The notes: a model not told the origin generated them from the letters alone. Numbered from the stretch's first letter, positions 8,884 through 17,330 are shown. The stretch is DNA of 60,006 nucleotides from Streptomyces sp. yr375 (GCF_900110755.1 NZ_FOFF01000052.1:1-60006), one strand, 5' to 3'. Numbers and translations: made by a program.

Positions 8884-9115
8884 AGGCAGATCGCGGCGAG
8901 GAGCAGGGAGAGCCGGCCCAGGTCGTCGCCCACGTCGGCCCGTAGAGTCCGGGGATCGGGTGGCCGTACGGCCTTGAAGTACTCCGGGTGGTCGGCGCGT
9001 AGCGCGGCCGCCCGCCTCGTGGGCGACCCGGCGGACCGCTCCGAGCCCGGTCGACACCAGCATCTTCGCGCCGCCCGACTCCGGTACGCCCCGGACGCGT
9101 TCCGCCTTGGTGGGA
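8872..9115 (-). pseudogene. fragment of a MacB/FtsX-type ABC permease with internal frameshift
   Basis: On the minus strand one frame reads RVRGVPESGGAKMLVSTGLG, AVRRVAHEA, and a second frame picks up with ALRADHPEYFKAVRPPDPR then VGDDLGRLSLLLAAICLVVA. Joined, they match the region before and into a C-terminal TM helix of MacB-like permeases. The switch needs one extra base in the G/C run near 9000. The TM helix is cut off where the sugar-binding fragment begins on the other strand. No ATPase partner is nearby. A dead gene piece. Confidence 0.5.
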
Positions 9116-9305
9116 CGCCGCCGCCCTCGAGATCCTCGCCGACGGCGGTCGCACCAAATCGAAATGCCGTACCTCCCAACTGCCGCCTCCGCGTCCTGGG
9201 TGAAGCGTACGTTCGTCACCGTCAGCGGATGCGTGGCCCGGTGATCGCGCGGGCCGTACCGTTGAACGTCTGCACATCGGCGCACTGCAGCCAGGCCGAC
9301 GATGA

Positions 9306-9729
9306 CTACTGCGGAACCTCGCCGAAGATCAGGCGGTGCCCGCGTGCTGTGTCCATGTACTCGCGGACCCGGTGGATCAGCCCGTCCCGGAGCTCGAAGA
9401 CGAAGCAGTAGTCGCTGGCGTAGTGGCTGCCGTTGGCCAGAGTCGCGGTCATGGTCTCCGCCACGACCACCCGCTCGCCGTCGGCGTAGAAGCCGTGAAA
9501 GGTGACGGTGACGTCCTGCACGAAGAAGCGGGGAAAGTCCTCGGCGAGGAAGTGCACGATCGCCTTCCGGCCGACCAGGTGGCTGGGACCCTCCAGCGCG
9601 ACGGCAGTGGCGCTCCCGGGGGCGCCAGCCACTCGGCGTCCTCCGTGAAGACCGCGGAGATCCGGTCAGCGTCGTGGCTGGCGAACGCCTTCCAGGCGTT
9701 CTCACGATGGCGCGGCTCTGCTGTGACAT
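9306..9729 (-). pseudogene. SnoaL/NTF2-like protein gene broken by two single-base frameshifts
   Basis: The likely ATG (9727-9729) opens MSQQSRAIV; a second frame continues NAWKAFASHDADRISAVFTE, DAEWLAPPG; a third frame gives ATAVALEGPSHLVGRKAIVH and on to IHRVREYMDTARGHRLIFGE. Put together this is one SnoaL-like (NTF2 fold) protein of about 141 aa, the family's normal length, with a base missing near 9700 and another near 9622. Both sites are beside short C or G runs, so sequencing error is possible. Members of this family are small enzymes or ligand-binding proteins of varied function; no role can be assigned. Confidence 0.65.
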
Positions 9730-10027
9730 GCCCGCGACCTTGGGTGGGCCCAAGGCGAACGGGCTGGCGGTTCTCCGACATCATCCCCTGCGCGGCCGGT
9801 CAGGGCCTTCCGAGGGACAGGCGAGGCAAGCGCCGCGGATTTCCGTCTGGCGTCGGTGACGACCTGACCGGAGGCCGGCCCGGACAAATCCTGGTTCCGC
9901 GTCTCGGCACAGACCATAGAGGCCCCCTACAGGCGATACGACGAGGCCCCGAAGCAAGACTGAACCGCCCCGGAGACATCGATCACCGAGGTCAGAAAGC
10001 CGACAGACGTGTTCCTGCCTCCGGAGA
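9730..10027. other. 298-nt stretch without recognisable gene
   Basis: No ORF with actinobacterial codon bias and no repeat or hairpin of note. It separates the broken NTF2-like gene from the end of the VapC gene. It may be decayed coding DNA like its left neighbour, but no family could be recognised. Confidence 0.35.
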
Positions 10028-10435
10028 TCAGGCTCGTGCGTCTCGCTGCTGGACTTCCTTGAGGACTCCGGCCACCGTCGCGAAATCATTGTCCACATGG
10101 AGAACGGTGTGCCCATGGTGTACAGCTGTCGCACACACCAACAGATCGATCACTCCAGCCGCCCGATGCTGGCCCCGCTGGGTCAGTTTGTACTGGGCTG
10201 TGTCGACCCAACGCCAGGCGTTCTTCGGAACCGGAGAGAGCAAGCAGAGCGCGTCCAGTTCCTCTGCGAGCTCATCCCGATGGGACGGGCTGGTTGCCGA
10301 GTAGAGAAATTCGGCACGTGTCGGCTCGCAGAGGTGGAACACCCCAGCGGCAATGTGCCCCTCCCAGGGACGCACCGCACCTGGGGTGCGAAACAGGTGC
10401 CACAGCGCCGAGGTGTCCACCAGATACGTGATCAC
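10028..10435 (-). CDS. vapC: PIN-domain toxin of a VapBC-type system
   Basis: Type II toxin with a PIN ribonuclease domain, 135 aa. The acidic residues expected for metal binding are visible: D7 (YLVDTSAL), E42 (EPTRAEFL), D97 (GVIDLLVCATA) and D115/D117 (HVDNDF). PIN toxins of this kind cut tRNA or rRNA when the antitoxin is lost. Its ATG overlaps the antitoxin stop by 4 nt, so the pair is translationally coupled with the antitoxin first, the usual order. The locus lies beside decayed genes and three tRNA genes, which suits a mobile or stabilising module. Confidence 0.88.
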   Translation of the reverse strand: MITYLVDTSALWHLFRTPGAVRPWEGHIAAGVFHLCEPTRAEFLYSATSPSHRDELAEELDALCLLSPVPKNAWRWVDTAQYKLTQRGQHRAAGVIDLLVCATAVHHGHTVLHVDNDFATVAGVLKEVQQRDARA

Positions 10436-10665
10436 TCGAAGGCCTCGCGTCGCGCACGCTTCTCCGCGCCATGCGCCGCCGCGGCCTGCTCGAACTCACC
10501 ACGTGCACCCCGCGCGGCCAACTTCTCCGCAGCCTCCAGCCGCTTGATCCGCGCCACGTAGTCCCGAAGGGCCACGTTGACAGTCTCTTTCTTCGTCGTG
10601 ACGCCCATGAGCCGCATGGCCTCGGCCAGCGCCTCGTCGTCAAGATCAATCTGCGTGACGGACAT
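10432..10665 (-). CDS. vapB: VapB-type antitoxin
   Basis: Antitoxin partner of the adjoining PIN toxin, 77 aa from the ATG at 10663-10665, chosen because GGAGGGG lies 5-6 nt upstream. The N-terminus (VTQIDLDDEALAEAMRLMG) is a ribbon-helix-helix-like DNA-binding segment of the mycobacterial VapB kind, followed by KKETVNVALRDYVARIKRLE. The C-terminal part, rich in Ala, Glu and Arg, should wrap the toxin. A longer reading frame upstream is not supported. Autoregulation through the palindrome just ahead of the gene is likely. Confidence 0.85.
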   Translation of the reverse strand: MSVTQIDLDDEALAEAMRLMGVTTKKETVNVALRDYVARIKRLEAAEKLAARGARGEFEQAAAAHGAEKRARREAFE

Positions 10666-10682
10666 CGGACCCCTCCATCCAC

Positions 10683-10705
10683 GATGTATGCACCCACAAT
10701 ACATC
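10683..10705 (-). promoter_or_regulatory. palindromic operator candidate for vapBC
   Basis: GATGTAT (10683-10689) and ATACATC (10699-10705) form a perfect 7-bp inverted repeat with a 9-nt centre, 18 nt ahead of the vapB start in an AT-richer patch. VapBC complexes usually repress their own promoter through such sites. Confidence 0.55.
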
Positions 10706-10994
10706 ACCAACATTGGACGCGGCCATCGATCACAAACAGACCACGCGAGGGAAGTGCGCCGCATGTCGGGGCGCACCCATGGGCCACTTCCCGCTACGGG
10801 ACGAGCCGGCAGAGATCGGCCGGACGTCGACACGAACTACCCCATAGAGGCCATGCCCGACTTAACCGGAATCAGCGTCCAGAATTTGTCCAGACGATCA
10901 TGAAATCATGATCACCACGGGGTCGCCAGGACCCTCACACTCTCGCCCCGACCAGGGAAGTTCCTGGTCAGAAGGTTTCTTCCCGCGTAGCGCG
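10706..10994. other. 289-nt spacer between vapB and the tRNA-Met gene
   Basis: It must contain the vapBC promoter on the minus strand. Nothing else was recognised: no coding bias and no long repeat. 10883-10975 is mixed in composition and may be decayed sequence. Confidence 0.35.
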
Positions 10995-10997
10995 TGG

Positions 10998-11071
10998 TGG
11001 GGCGGGTGGGACTCGAACCCACGGCCGACGGATTATGAGTCCGCTGCTCTAACCGGCTGAGCTACCGCCCC
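10998..11071 (-). tRNA. tRNA with CAT anticodon, probably tRNA-Met
   Basis: A full 74-nt cloverleaf on the minus strand: acceptor GGGGCGG pairs with CCGCCCC, D-arm GCTCAGCCGGTTAGAGC, anticodon stem GCGGA/TCCGT around a CTCATAA loop (anticodon CAT), T-arm GTGGGTTCGAGTCCCAC. A discriminator A and an encoded CCA (10995-10997) follow. CAT could also mark the lysidine-modified tRNA-Ile2; the sequence alone does not settle this. It is not the initiator type, since the acceptor end is fully paired. Confidence 0.9.
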
Positions 11072-11239
11072 ATAGCGGCGTGTCGCGTACATGTGTGCGC
11101 GCCGTCTGCCGCAGCATAGCCGCTCATACGATCTCACGCTTCGGCTGGTCGACCTTGCACGACCATGAGGACCGTGCCCTGGCCTGCGCGGTTCCCGCCG
11201 ACATGAAAAAGGACCCCCAGGGGGCCCTCGTTCACGCTG

Positions 11240-11312
11240 CTCTCCCGACTGGACTCGAACCAGTAACCTGCCGGTTAACAGCCGGCTGCTCTGCCAATTG
11301 AGCTACAGGAGA
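11240..11312 (-). tRNA. tRNA-Asn (GTT), first copy
   Basis: 73-nt cloverleaf on the minus strand: acceptor TCTCCTG pairs with CGGGAGA (one T-G pair), anticodon loop CTGTTAA (anticodon GTT), T-arm CTGGTTCGAGTCCAG, discriminator G. CCA is not encoded. It is nearly identical to the copy that starts 7 nt upstream of it; the differences are confined to the acceptor stem. Confidence 0.93.
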
Positions 11313-11318
11313 TCGAAG

Positions 11319-11391
11319 CTCCCCCGACTGGACTCGAACCAGTAACCTGCCGGTTAACAGCCGGCTGCTCTGCCAATTGAGCTACAGGGGA
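11319..11391 (-). tRNA. tRNA-Asn (GTT), second copy
   Basis: 73-nt cloverleaf: acceptor TCCCCTG with CGGGGGA, the same D-, anticodon and T-arms as the neighbouring copy, discriminator G, no encoded CCA. With only 6 nt between the two genes they must be one transcript, and the compensatory change in both acceptor strands shows that the two copies are both under selection. Confidence 0.93.
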
Positions 11392-11547
11392 ATGCCTCGT
11401 TGCATCGAACGCACCTACCTGGGTATTCGCCAGAAGGTGGTTGCTCGCTGCGACACATACATTAGCGCAAGCTGGGGGGTGCTCCGCCAATCGGTTCCCC
11501 GGCGCCGCCGTCGGACCGGGGACGTACACGAGGGAAGGGTGGCCGTC

Positions 11548-11853
11548 ATGCGCTACAAGCTCACGTTCGCCGTCGGGCTGGCCGTGGGGTACGTACTGGG
11601 CACGCGTGCCGGACGCGAGCGGTACGAGCAGTTGAAGAAGTCCGCGCGGCAGGTCGCCCAGAACCCGGCCGTGCGCAACACCGCCGAGACCGCCGCCCAG
11701 CAGGGCCGTCAGTACGCGGGCAAGGCGTATCACGCGGTCAGCGAGAAGGTCGGGGAGCGGATGCCCGAGTCGATGGCCGGCCGGGTGCGCTCACTGAAGG
11801 AGCGCAGCGCCCACAACGGTCGGGGCGACGAGTGGGGTACCAGTAACACGTAA
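11548..11853 (+). CDS. small YtxH-like protein with N-terminal membrane segment
   Basis: 101 aa from the ATG at 11548, chosen because GAGGGAAGGG lies about 9 nt upstream; the longer frame would run into a tRNA gene. Residues 3-19 (YKLTFAVGLAVGYVLGT) are a short hydrophobic segment with the GYVLGTRAGRERYEQ pattern of YtxH-like proteins. The rest is charged and helical (ARQVAQNPAVRNTAETAAQQG), probably amphipathic. The function of this widespread actinobacterial protein is not known; a stress or envelope role is sometimes suggested for the family. Confidence 0.75.
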   Translation: MRYKLTFAVGLAVGYVLGTRAGRERYEQLKKSARQVAQNPAVRNTAETAAQQGRQYAGKAYHAVSEKVGERMPESMAGRVRSLKERSAHNGRGDEWGTSNT

Positions 11854-12002
11854 GCGCCCTGGCCGTCCCTCGCTGTCTTCCCCTGTATCACGCTGCCTCA
11901 CCCTGTCTCACCAGGCACAACGTGTCCGTAGGCCGTCGGGCGCGGACACCTCGGCGGTCCGCACGGCCGCATTCGAGCAAAGCGTGCGGCAGAATTTTCG
12001 CC

Positions 12003-13457
12003 ATGGGGATAGTCGCCGGGTTGGACAGTTCGCCCGATTTCACTCGTATCGTCGTCTGCGACGCGGATACCGGAGCCGTGCTCCGGCAGGGTTATGCGCC
12101 GCATCCGATGGAAGGCGCCGAGAGCGGTGGGCGGCCCTCCGATGTCGATCCGCAGGCCTGGCTGCTGTCCCTGGGCGAGGCCGCGGGCGGCGGGCTGCTC
12201 GAAGGTGTGCAGGCCATCGGGGTGTCCTCGCAGCAGAACGCGGTCGTGCCGCTGGACTCGCAGGGCAACACCGTGCGCCCGGCGATGGTCGGCGGCGACA
12301 AGCGGGCGCAGGTCGCGGCGGCCGATCTGCTCGACGCGCTCGGCGGGCGCGAGGCGTGGGCGCAGGCGGTCGGCTCCGTGCCGCAGGCGGCCCAGCCGGT
12401 GACCAAGCTGCGCTGGCTGGCGAAGAGCGAGCCGGAGGCCGCCGCGCGGACCGCCGTCCTGCTCCAGGCGCACGACTGGCTGGTGTGGCAGCTCCTGGGG
12501 CGGCCGGTCCGCCGGACCACCGACCGGGGCGGGGCCTCCGGGACCGGGTACTGGTCGGCCGCCACCGGCGGGTACCGGGCCGACCTCGTGGAGCTGGCGC
12601 TCGGTCGCCAGGCGATGCTGCCGGAGGTCATCGGGCCGTCCGACGCGGCCGGTACGACGCCGGAGGGGCTGCTGATCTCCGCCGGCACCGGCGAGACCAT
12701 GGCGGCGGCGCTGGGGCTCGGGATCGGGCTCGGCGACGCGGTCGTGTCGCTGGGCGCGTCCGGGTCGGTGATGGCCGTGCACCCCGAGGCGCTCGTCGAC
12801 CAGAGCGGGATGATCACCTCCCTGGCGGACGCGACCGGCATGCACCTGCCCGTCGTCACCACCCTGAACGCCGTACGGACCCTGCGGGGCGCTGCCGAGC
12901 TGGTCGGGGCGGCCGATCTGGAGGCGCTGTCGGACCTGGCGATGAAGTCGACGCCGGGGTCGCACGGGCTGGTCATGCTGCCCTACCTGGAGGGTGAGCG
13001 GACGCCGAACCTGCCGCACACCGCTGGAACGCTGGCGGGGCTGCGGCGCGAGTCGATGAAGCCCGAGCACTTCGCGCGGGCCGCGTTCGAGGGCATGCTG
13101 TGCGGGCTCGCGGACGCGCTGGACGTGCTGCGCGGCCGGGGTGTGGACGTGCGGCGGATCTTCCTGCTGGGGGCGGCGGCCGAGCTGCCGGCCGTGCAGG
13201 CGGCGGCGCCCGCGCTGTTCGGGGCGCAGGTCGTCGTACCGCAGCCGGCGGACTACGCGGCGATCGGGGCGGCCCGGCAGGCGGCGTGGGCGCTCGGGGT
13301 GTCGCAGGGCACCCTCGACCCGCGCAATCCGCCCGCCTGGCAGGGGCCGGCGGCGCAGGTCCTGGACCCGGGCGACGAGCTGGCGGTGGGGCAGGCGGTG
13401 CGGCAGCAGTTCGTGTCGGTGCGGGAGCAGACGCATCCGGGGGCGTTTCGGGCGTAG
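12003..13457 (+). CDS. xylB: FGGY-family carbohydrate kinase, xylulokinase-like
   Basis: Sugar kinase of the FGGY/ASKHA fold, 484 aa from the ATG at 12003. Both halves are visible: N-terminal GLDSSPDFTRIVVCDADTG and SSQQNAVVPLD (xylulokinases have a similar QQ motif), and C-terminal LGASGSVMAVH, then ILLGAAAELPAVQ-like nucleotide-binding loops. The loop that normally reads G-D-N/D with the catalytic Asp reads GTGETMAAALG, so that Asp appears to be Glu. The phosphate-binding DSST loop is also altered to DSSP. It may therefore act on another sugar or have weak activity; the symbol is tentative. It is followed by a palindrome CCCCCTAGGGGG at 13509-13520 that may terminate it. Confidence 0.78.
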   Translation: MGIVAGLDSSPDFTRIVVCDADTGAVLRQGYAPHPMEGAESGGRPSDVDPQAWLLSLGEAAGGGLLEGVQAIGVSSQQNAVVPLDSQGNTVRPAMVGGDKRAQVAAADLLDALGGREAWAQAVGSVPQAAQPVTKLRWLAKSEPEAAARTAVLLQAHDWLVWQLLGRPVRRTTDRGGASGTGYWSAATGGYRADLVELALGRQAMLPEVIGPSDAAGTTPEGLLISAGTGETMAAALGLGIGLGDAVVSLGASGSVMAVHPEALVDQSGMITSLADATGMHLPVVTTLNAVRTLRGAAELVGAADLEALSDLAMKSTPGSHGLVMLPYLEGERTPNLPHTAGTLAGLRRESMKPEHFARAAFEGMLCGLADALDVLRGRGVDVRRIFLLGAAAELPAVQAAAPALFGAQVVVPQPADYAAIGAARQAAWALGVSQGTLDPRNPPAWQGPAAQVLDPGDELAVGQAVRQQFVSVREQTHPGAFRA

Positions 13458-13668
13458 GGCCCGATCCCGATCAAGTACCCGTCGGACGTTCGTACGTCAC
13501 CGGGACGACCCCCTAGGGGGCCGTACGGGCGGGGCTGCTACCCCTGTAAGGCCGGAAAAGCACTGCCCTTGGGTTAATCATTGGGGTAACGCGGGCGGAG
13601 TGTTCGACGATAGGGGCCAGGGGCAACCAAATACCCGTGCCCCGCCCGCCGACCCCGAGAGACGTAGC

Positions 13669-15402
13669 GTGCTCATACGACTGCTGAGGACCTACCTCAG
13701 GCCCTACCGAAAACCCATCACCCTGCTGGTGCTGCTGCAGTTGCTGCAGACCTGCGCCTCCCTCTACCTGCCCACGCTCAACGCCCACATCATCGACAAG
13801 GGCGTCGTCGAGGGGGACACCGGTTACATCCTGTCCTTCGGCGGCGTGATGATCGGCGTCTCGCTGGCGCAGGTCGTGTGCAACATCGGCGCCGTGTACT
13901 ACGGCGCCCGGACCGCTTCCGCGGTCGGCCGGGACCTGCGGGCGGCCGTCTTCGACCGGGTGCAGTCCTTCTCCGCCCGCGAGGTCGGCCATTTCGGCGC
14001 GCCCTCGCTGATCACCCGGACGACGAACGACGTCCAGCAGATCCAGATGCTCGCCCTGATGACGTTCACGCTGATGGTGTCGGCGCCCATCATGTGCGTG
14101 GGCGGCATCGTGCTGGCGCTCGGTCTGGACGTGCCGCTGTCCTCCGTGCTGGTCGCCGTGGTGCCGGTGCTGGGCATCTGCGTGACGGTGATCGTGCTGC
14201 GGCTGCGGCCGCTGTTCCGGTCCATGCAGGTGAAGCTGGACACCGTGAACCGGGTGCTGCGCGAGCAGATCACCGGCAACCGGGTGATCCGCGCCTTCGT
14301 CCGCGACGAGTACGAGCAGCAGCGGTTCCGGCAGGCCAACAGCGACCTCACGAACATCTCGCTGAAGGCCGGCAACCAGCTCGCGCTGATGTTCCCGGTG
14401 GTCATGACGACGGTGAACCTGTCGTCGATCGCGGTGGTCTGGTTCGGCGCCCACCGGATCGACGACGGCCAGATGCAGATCGGCGATCTGACCGCGTTCC
14501 TCGCCTATCTCATGCAGATCGTCATGTCCGTCATGATGGCCACCTTCATGTTCATGATGGTGCCGCGCGCCGAGGTGTGCGCCGAGCGCGTCCAGGAGGT
14601 GCTGGGCACGTCGTCGTCCGTGGTGCCGCCGCTCGCGCCGGTCACCGAGCTGCGGCGGCACGGGCATCTGGAGATCCGGGGGGCCGGGTTCCGGTATCCC
14701 GGCGCCGAGGAGCCCGTCCTGAAGGCCGTGGAGTTGGTGGCGCTGCCCGGTGAGACGACCGCGGTGATCGGCTCGACCGGCAGCGGCAAGTCCACGCTGC
14801 TCGGGCTGGTGCCCCGGCTGTTCGACGCCACCGAGGGCGAGGTGCTCGTCGACGGGGTGGCCGTCGCGGACGTCGATCCGGTGCTGCTGGCGAAGACCGT
14901 CGGGCTGGTGCCGCAGAAGCCGTACCTGTTCGCGGGCACGGTCGCCACCAACCTGCGCTACGGCAATCCGGACGCCACCGACGAGGAGCTGTGGCACGCG
15001 CTGGAGGTGGCGCAGGCCAAGGAGTTCGTGAGCGGGCTGGAGAACGGGCTGGACTCCCCGATCGCGCAGGGCGGGACGAACGTCTCCGGCGGTCAGCGGC
15101 AGCGGCTCGCGATCGCCCGGACGCTCGTGCAGCGGCCGGAGATCTACCTCTTCGACGACTCCTTCTCCGCCCTCGACTACGCCACCGACGCGGCGCTGCG
15201 GGCGGCGCTGGCGCGGGAGACCGCCGAGGCGACCGTCGTGATCGTCGCGCAGCGGGTGGCGACCATCCGCGACGCCGACCGGATCATCGTCCTCGACGCG
15301 GGCCGGGTCGTCGGCACGGGCACGCACGGCGCGCTGATGGCGGACAACGAGACCTATCGGGAGATCGTGCTCTCCCAGCTCACGGAAGCGGAGGCAGCCT
15401 GA
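13669..15402 (+). CDS. ABC exporter half-transporter with degenerate ATPase site
   Basis: Half-transporter of 577 aa: six TM helices in residues 1-310, then a nucleotide-binding domain with Walker A GSTGSGKST (near 367), signature VSGGQRQR (near 475) and Walker B IYLFDD (near 494). The residue after Walker B is Asp instead of the catalytic Glu, and the switch His is Gln (IVAQRVATI). Start at GTG 13669 because the frame upstream lies inside the kinase gene; a GAGAG sits ahead. It overlaps the next gene by one base. Together they form a heterodimeric exporter of the type of TmrAB or BmrCD; the cargo is unknown (drug or lipid are common). Confidence 0.9.
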   Translation: MLIRLLRTYLRPYRKPITLLVLLQLLQTCASLYLPTLNAHIIDKGVVEGDTGYILSFGGVMIGVSLAQVVCNIGAVYYGARTASAVGRDLRAAVFDRVQSFSAREVGHFGAPSLITRTTNDVQQIQMLALMTFTLMVSAPIMCVGGIVLALGLDVPLSSVLVAVVPVLGICVTVIVLRLRPLFRSMQVKLDTVNRVLREQITGNRVIRAFVRDEYEQQRFRQANSDLTNISLKAGNQLALMFPVVMTTVNLSSIAVVWFGAHRIDDGQMQIGDLTAFLAYLMQIVMSVMMATFMFMMVPRAEVCAERVQEVLGTSSSVVPPLAPVTELRRHGHLEIRGAGFRYPGAEEPVLKAVELVALPGETTAVIGSTGSGKSTLLGLVPRLFDATEGEVLVDGVAVADVDPVLLAKTVGLVPQKPYLFAGTVATNLRYGNPDATDEELWHALEVAQAKEFVSGLENGLDSPIAQGGTNVSGGQRQRLAIARTLVQRPEIYLFDDSFSALDYATDAALRAALARETAEATVVIVAQRVATIRDADRIIVLDAGRVVGTGTHGALMADNETYREIVLSQLTEAEAA

Positions 15403-17330
15403 TGGCCGGGTCCATGGGGCGCATGATGGCCGGCGCCGGTCCCGAGAGCCGCACGCTGGACTTCAAGGTGTCCGGCCGGCGGCTGCTCGCCCACTTCAAG
15501 CCGGAACGGCTCACGCTCGTCGCGATGCTGGTCTGCACGGTGCTCAGCGTCGGCCTCAACGTGGTCGGGCCGAAGATCCTCGGCCAGGCCACCGACCTGG
15601 TGTTCGCGGGCATCGTCGGCCGGGAGATGCCGGCCGGGGCGAGCAAGCAGCAGGTGCTCGACTCGATGCGGGCGCGCGGCGAGGGCAGTGTCGCCGACAT
15701 GCTCCGCAGTACGGACTTCACGCCGGGCCAGGGCATCGACTTCGGCCAGGTCGCCCGGGTCCTGGTGTTCGCGCTCGTCGTGTTCCTCGTCTCCGGTCTG
15801 CTGATGGCGGTGGGGACGCGGCTGGTCAACCGGGCCGTCAACCGGACGATGTTCCGGATGCGCGAGGACGTGCAGACGAAGCTGTCGCGGCTGCCGCTGT
15901 CGTACTTCGACAAGCGGCAGCGCGGCGAGGTGCTGTCGCGGGCGACGAACGACATCGACAACATCGGGCAGACGCTCCAGCAGTCGATGGGCCAGCTCGT
16001 CAACTCGCTGCTGACGATCGTCGGCGTGCTGGCGATGATGTTCTGGGTGTCGTGGCTCCTCGCGCTGGTCGCGCTGGTGACGGTGCCGCTGTCGGCGGTC
16101 GTCGCGACGCGGGTCGGCAAGCGGTCGCAGCCGCACTTCGTGCAGCAGTGGCGCACCACCGGCAAGCTGAACGCCCACATCGAGGAGATGTACACCGGTC
16201 ACACGCTGGTGAAGGTGTTCGGCCGCCAGGAGGAGTCGGCGGAGCAGTTCGCCGAGCAGAACGACGCGCTGTACGAGGCCGGGTTCAAGGCGCAGTTCAA
16301 CAGCGGGGTCATGCAGCCGCTGATGATGTTCGTGTCGAACCTCAACTACGTGCTGGTGGCGGTCGTCGGCGGGCTGCGCGTCGCGTCGGGCTCGCTGTCC
16401 ATCGGTGACGTGCAGGCGTTCATCCAGTACTCGCGCCAGTTCTCGATGCCGCTGACGCAGGTCGCGTCGATGGCGAACCTGGTGCAGTCGGGCGTCGCCT
16501 CGGCGGAACGAGTCTTCGAACTCCTGGACGCCGAGGAGCAGGAGGCGGATCCGGTGGCGGCGAAGCGGCCGGCGGAGCTGCGCGGGCTGGTGGCGCTGGA
16601 GGGCGTGTCCTTCCGGTACGACCCGCAGAAGCCGCTGATCGAGGACCTGTCGCTGACGGTGGAGCCCGGCCACACGGTCGCCATCGTCGGCCCGACGGGC
16701 GCCGGCAAGACGACCCTGGTGAACCTCCTCATGCGGTTCTACGACGTCTCCGGCGGGCGCATCACCCTCGACGGCGTCGACATCGCCACGATGACCCGCG
16801 ACGACCTGCGCGCCGGCATCGGCATGGTCCTCCAGGACACCTGGCTGTTCGGCGGCACCATCGCGGAGAACATCGCGTACGGGGCGGCGCGGGAGGTCAC
16901 CCGGGGCGAGATCGAGGAGGCGGCGCGGGCCGCGCACGCCGACCGGTTTGTGCGGACCCTTCCCGACGGCTACGACACCGTGATCGACGACGAGGGCAGC
17001 GGGGTCAGCGCCGGTGAGAAGCAGTTGATCACCATCGCGCGGGCGTTCCTGTCCGACCCGGTGATCCTGGTGCTCGACGAGGCCACCAGCTCCGTCGACA
17101 CCCGCACCGAGGTGCTGATCCAGAAGGCGATGGCGAAACTGGCCCACGGGCGTACGTCGTTCGTGATCGCGCACCGCCTGTCGACCATCCGGGACGCCGA
17201 CACGATCCTGGTGATGGAGAACGGCTCGATCGTCGAACAGGGCGCCCACGCCGAGCTGTTGGCGGCCGACGGGGCGTATGCGCGGCTGTACAAGGCGCAG
17301 TTCGCGGAGGCGGTGGCGGAAGTCGACTGA
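15402..17330 (+). CDS. ABC exporter half-transporter with canonical Walker B
   Basis: Partner half-transporter, 642 aa. The N-terminal TM domain is longer than that of its partner, with an insertion between TM1 and TM2 (residues of about 75-115, MPAGASKQQVLDSMRARG). The NBD has Walker A GPTGAGKTT (near 431), Walker B ILVLDEATSSVD with catalytic Glu (near 557) and switch His in FVIAHRLSTIRDAD. The signature reads VSAGEKQL in place of LSGGQ. So the working site combines this subunit's Walker motifs with the partner's signature, and the dead site the reverse. ATG overlaps the partner's TGA (TGATG). Confidence 0.9.
   Translation: MAGSMGRMMAGAGPESRTLDFKVSGRRLLAHFKPERLTLVAMLVCTVLSVGLNVVGPKILGQATDLVFAGIVGREMPAGASKQQVLDSMRARGEGSVADMLRSTDFTPGQGIDFGQVARVLVFALVVFLVSGLLMAVGTRLVNRAVNRTMFRMREDVQTKLSRLPLSYFDKRQRGEVLSRATNDIDNIGQTLQQSMGQLVNSLLTIVGVLAMMFWVSWLLALVALVTVPLSAVVATRVGKRSQPHFVQQWRTTGKLNAHIEEMYTGHTLVKVFGRQEESAEQFAEQNDALYEAGFKAQFNSGVMQPLMMFVSNLNYVLVAVVGGLRVASGSLSIGDVQAFIQYSRQFSMPLTQVASMANLVQSGVASAERVFELLDAEEQEADPVAAKRPAELRGLVALEGVSFRYDPQKPLIEDLSLTVEPGHTVAIVGPTGAGKTTLVNLLMRFYDVSGGRITLDGVDIATMTRDDLRAGIGMVLQDTWLFGGTIAENIAYGAAREVTRGEIEEAARAAHADRFVRTLPDGYDTVIDDEGSGVSAGEKQLITIARAFLSDPVILVLDEATSSVDTRTEVLIQKAMAKLAHGRTSFVIAHRLSTIRDADTILVMENGSIVEQGAHAELLAADGAYARLYKAQFAEAVAEVD

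Noticed and set aside
8269..9753. 494-codon minus-strand frame across the decayed region
   Set aside because: It joins pieces of unrelated remnants by chance; only its first codons (MSQQSRAIV) and a short part (VRGVPESGG) belong to real former genes, and to different ones.
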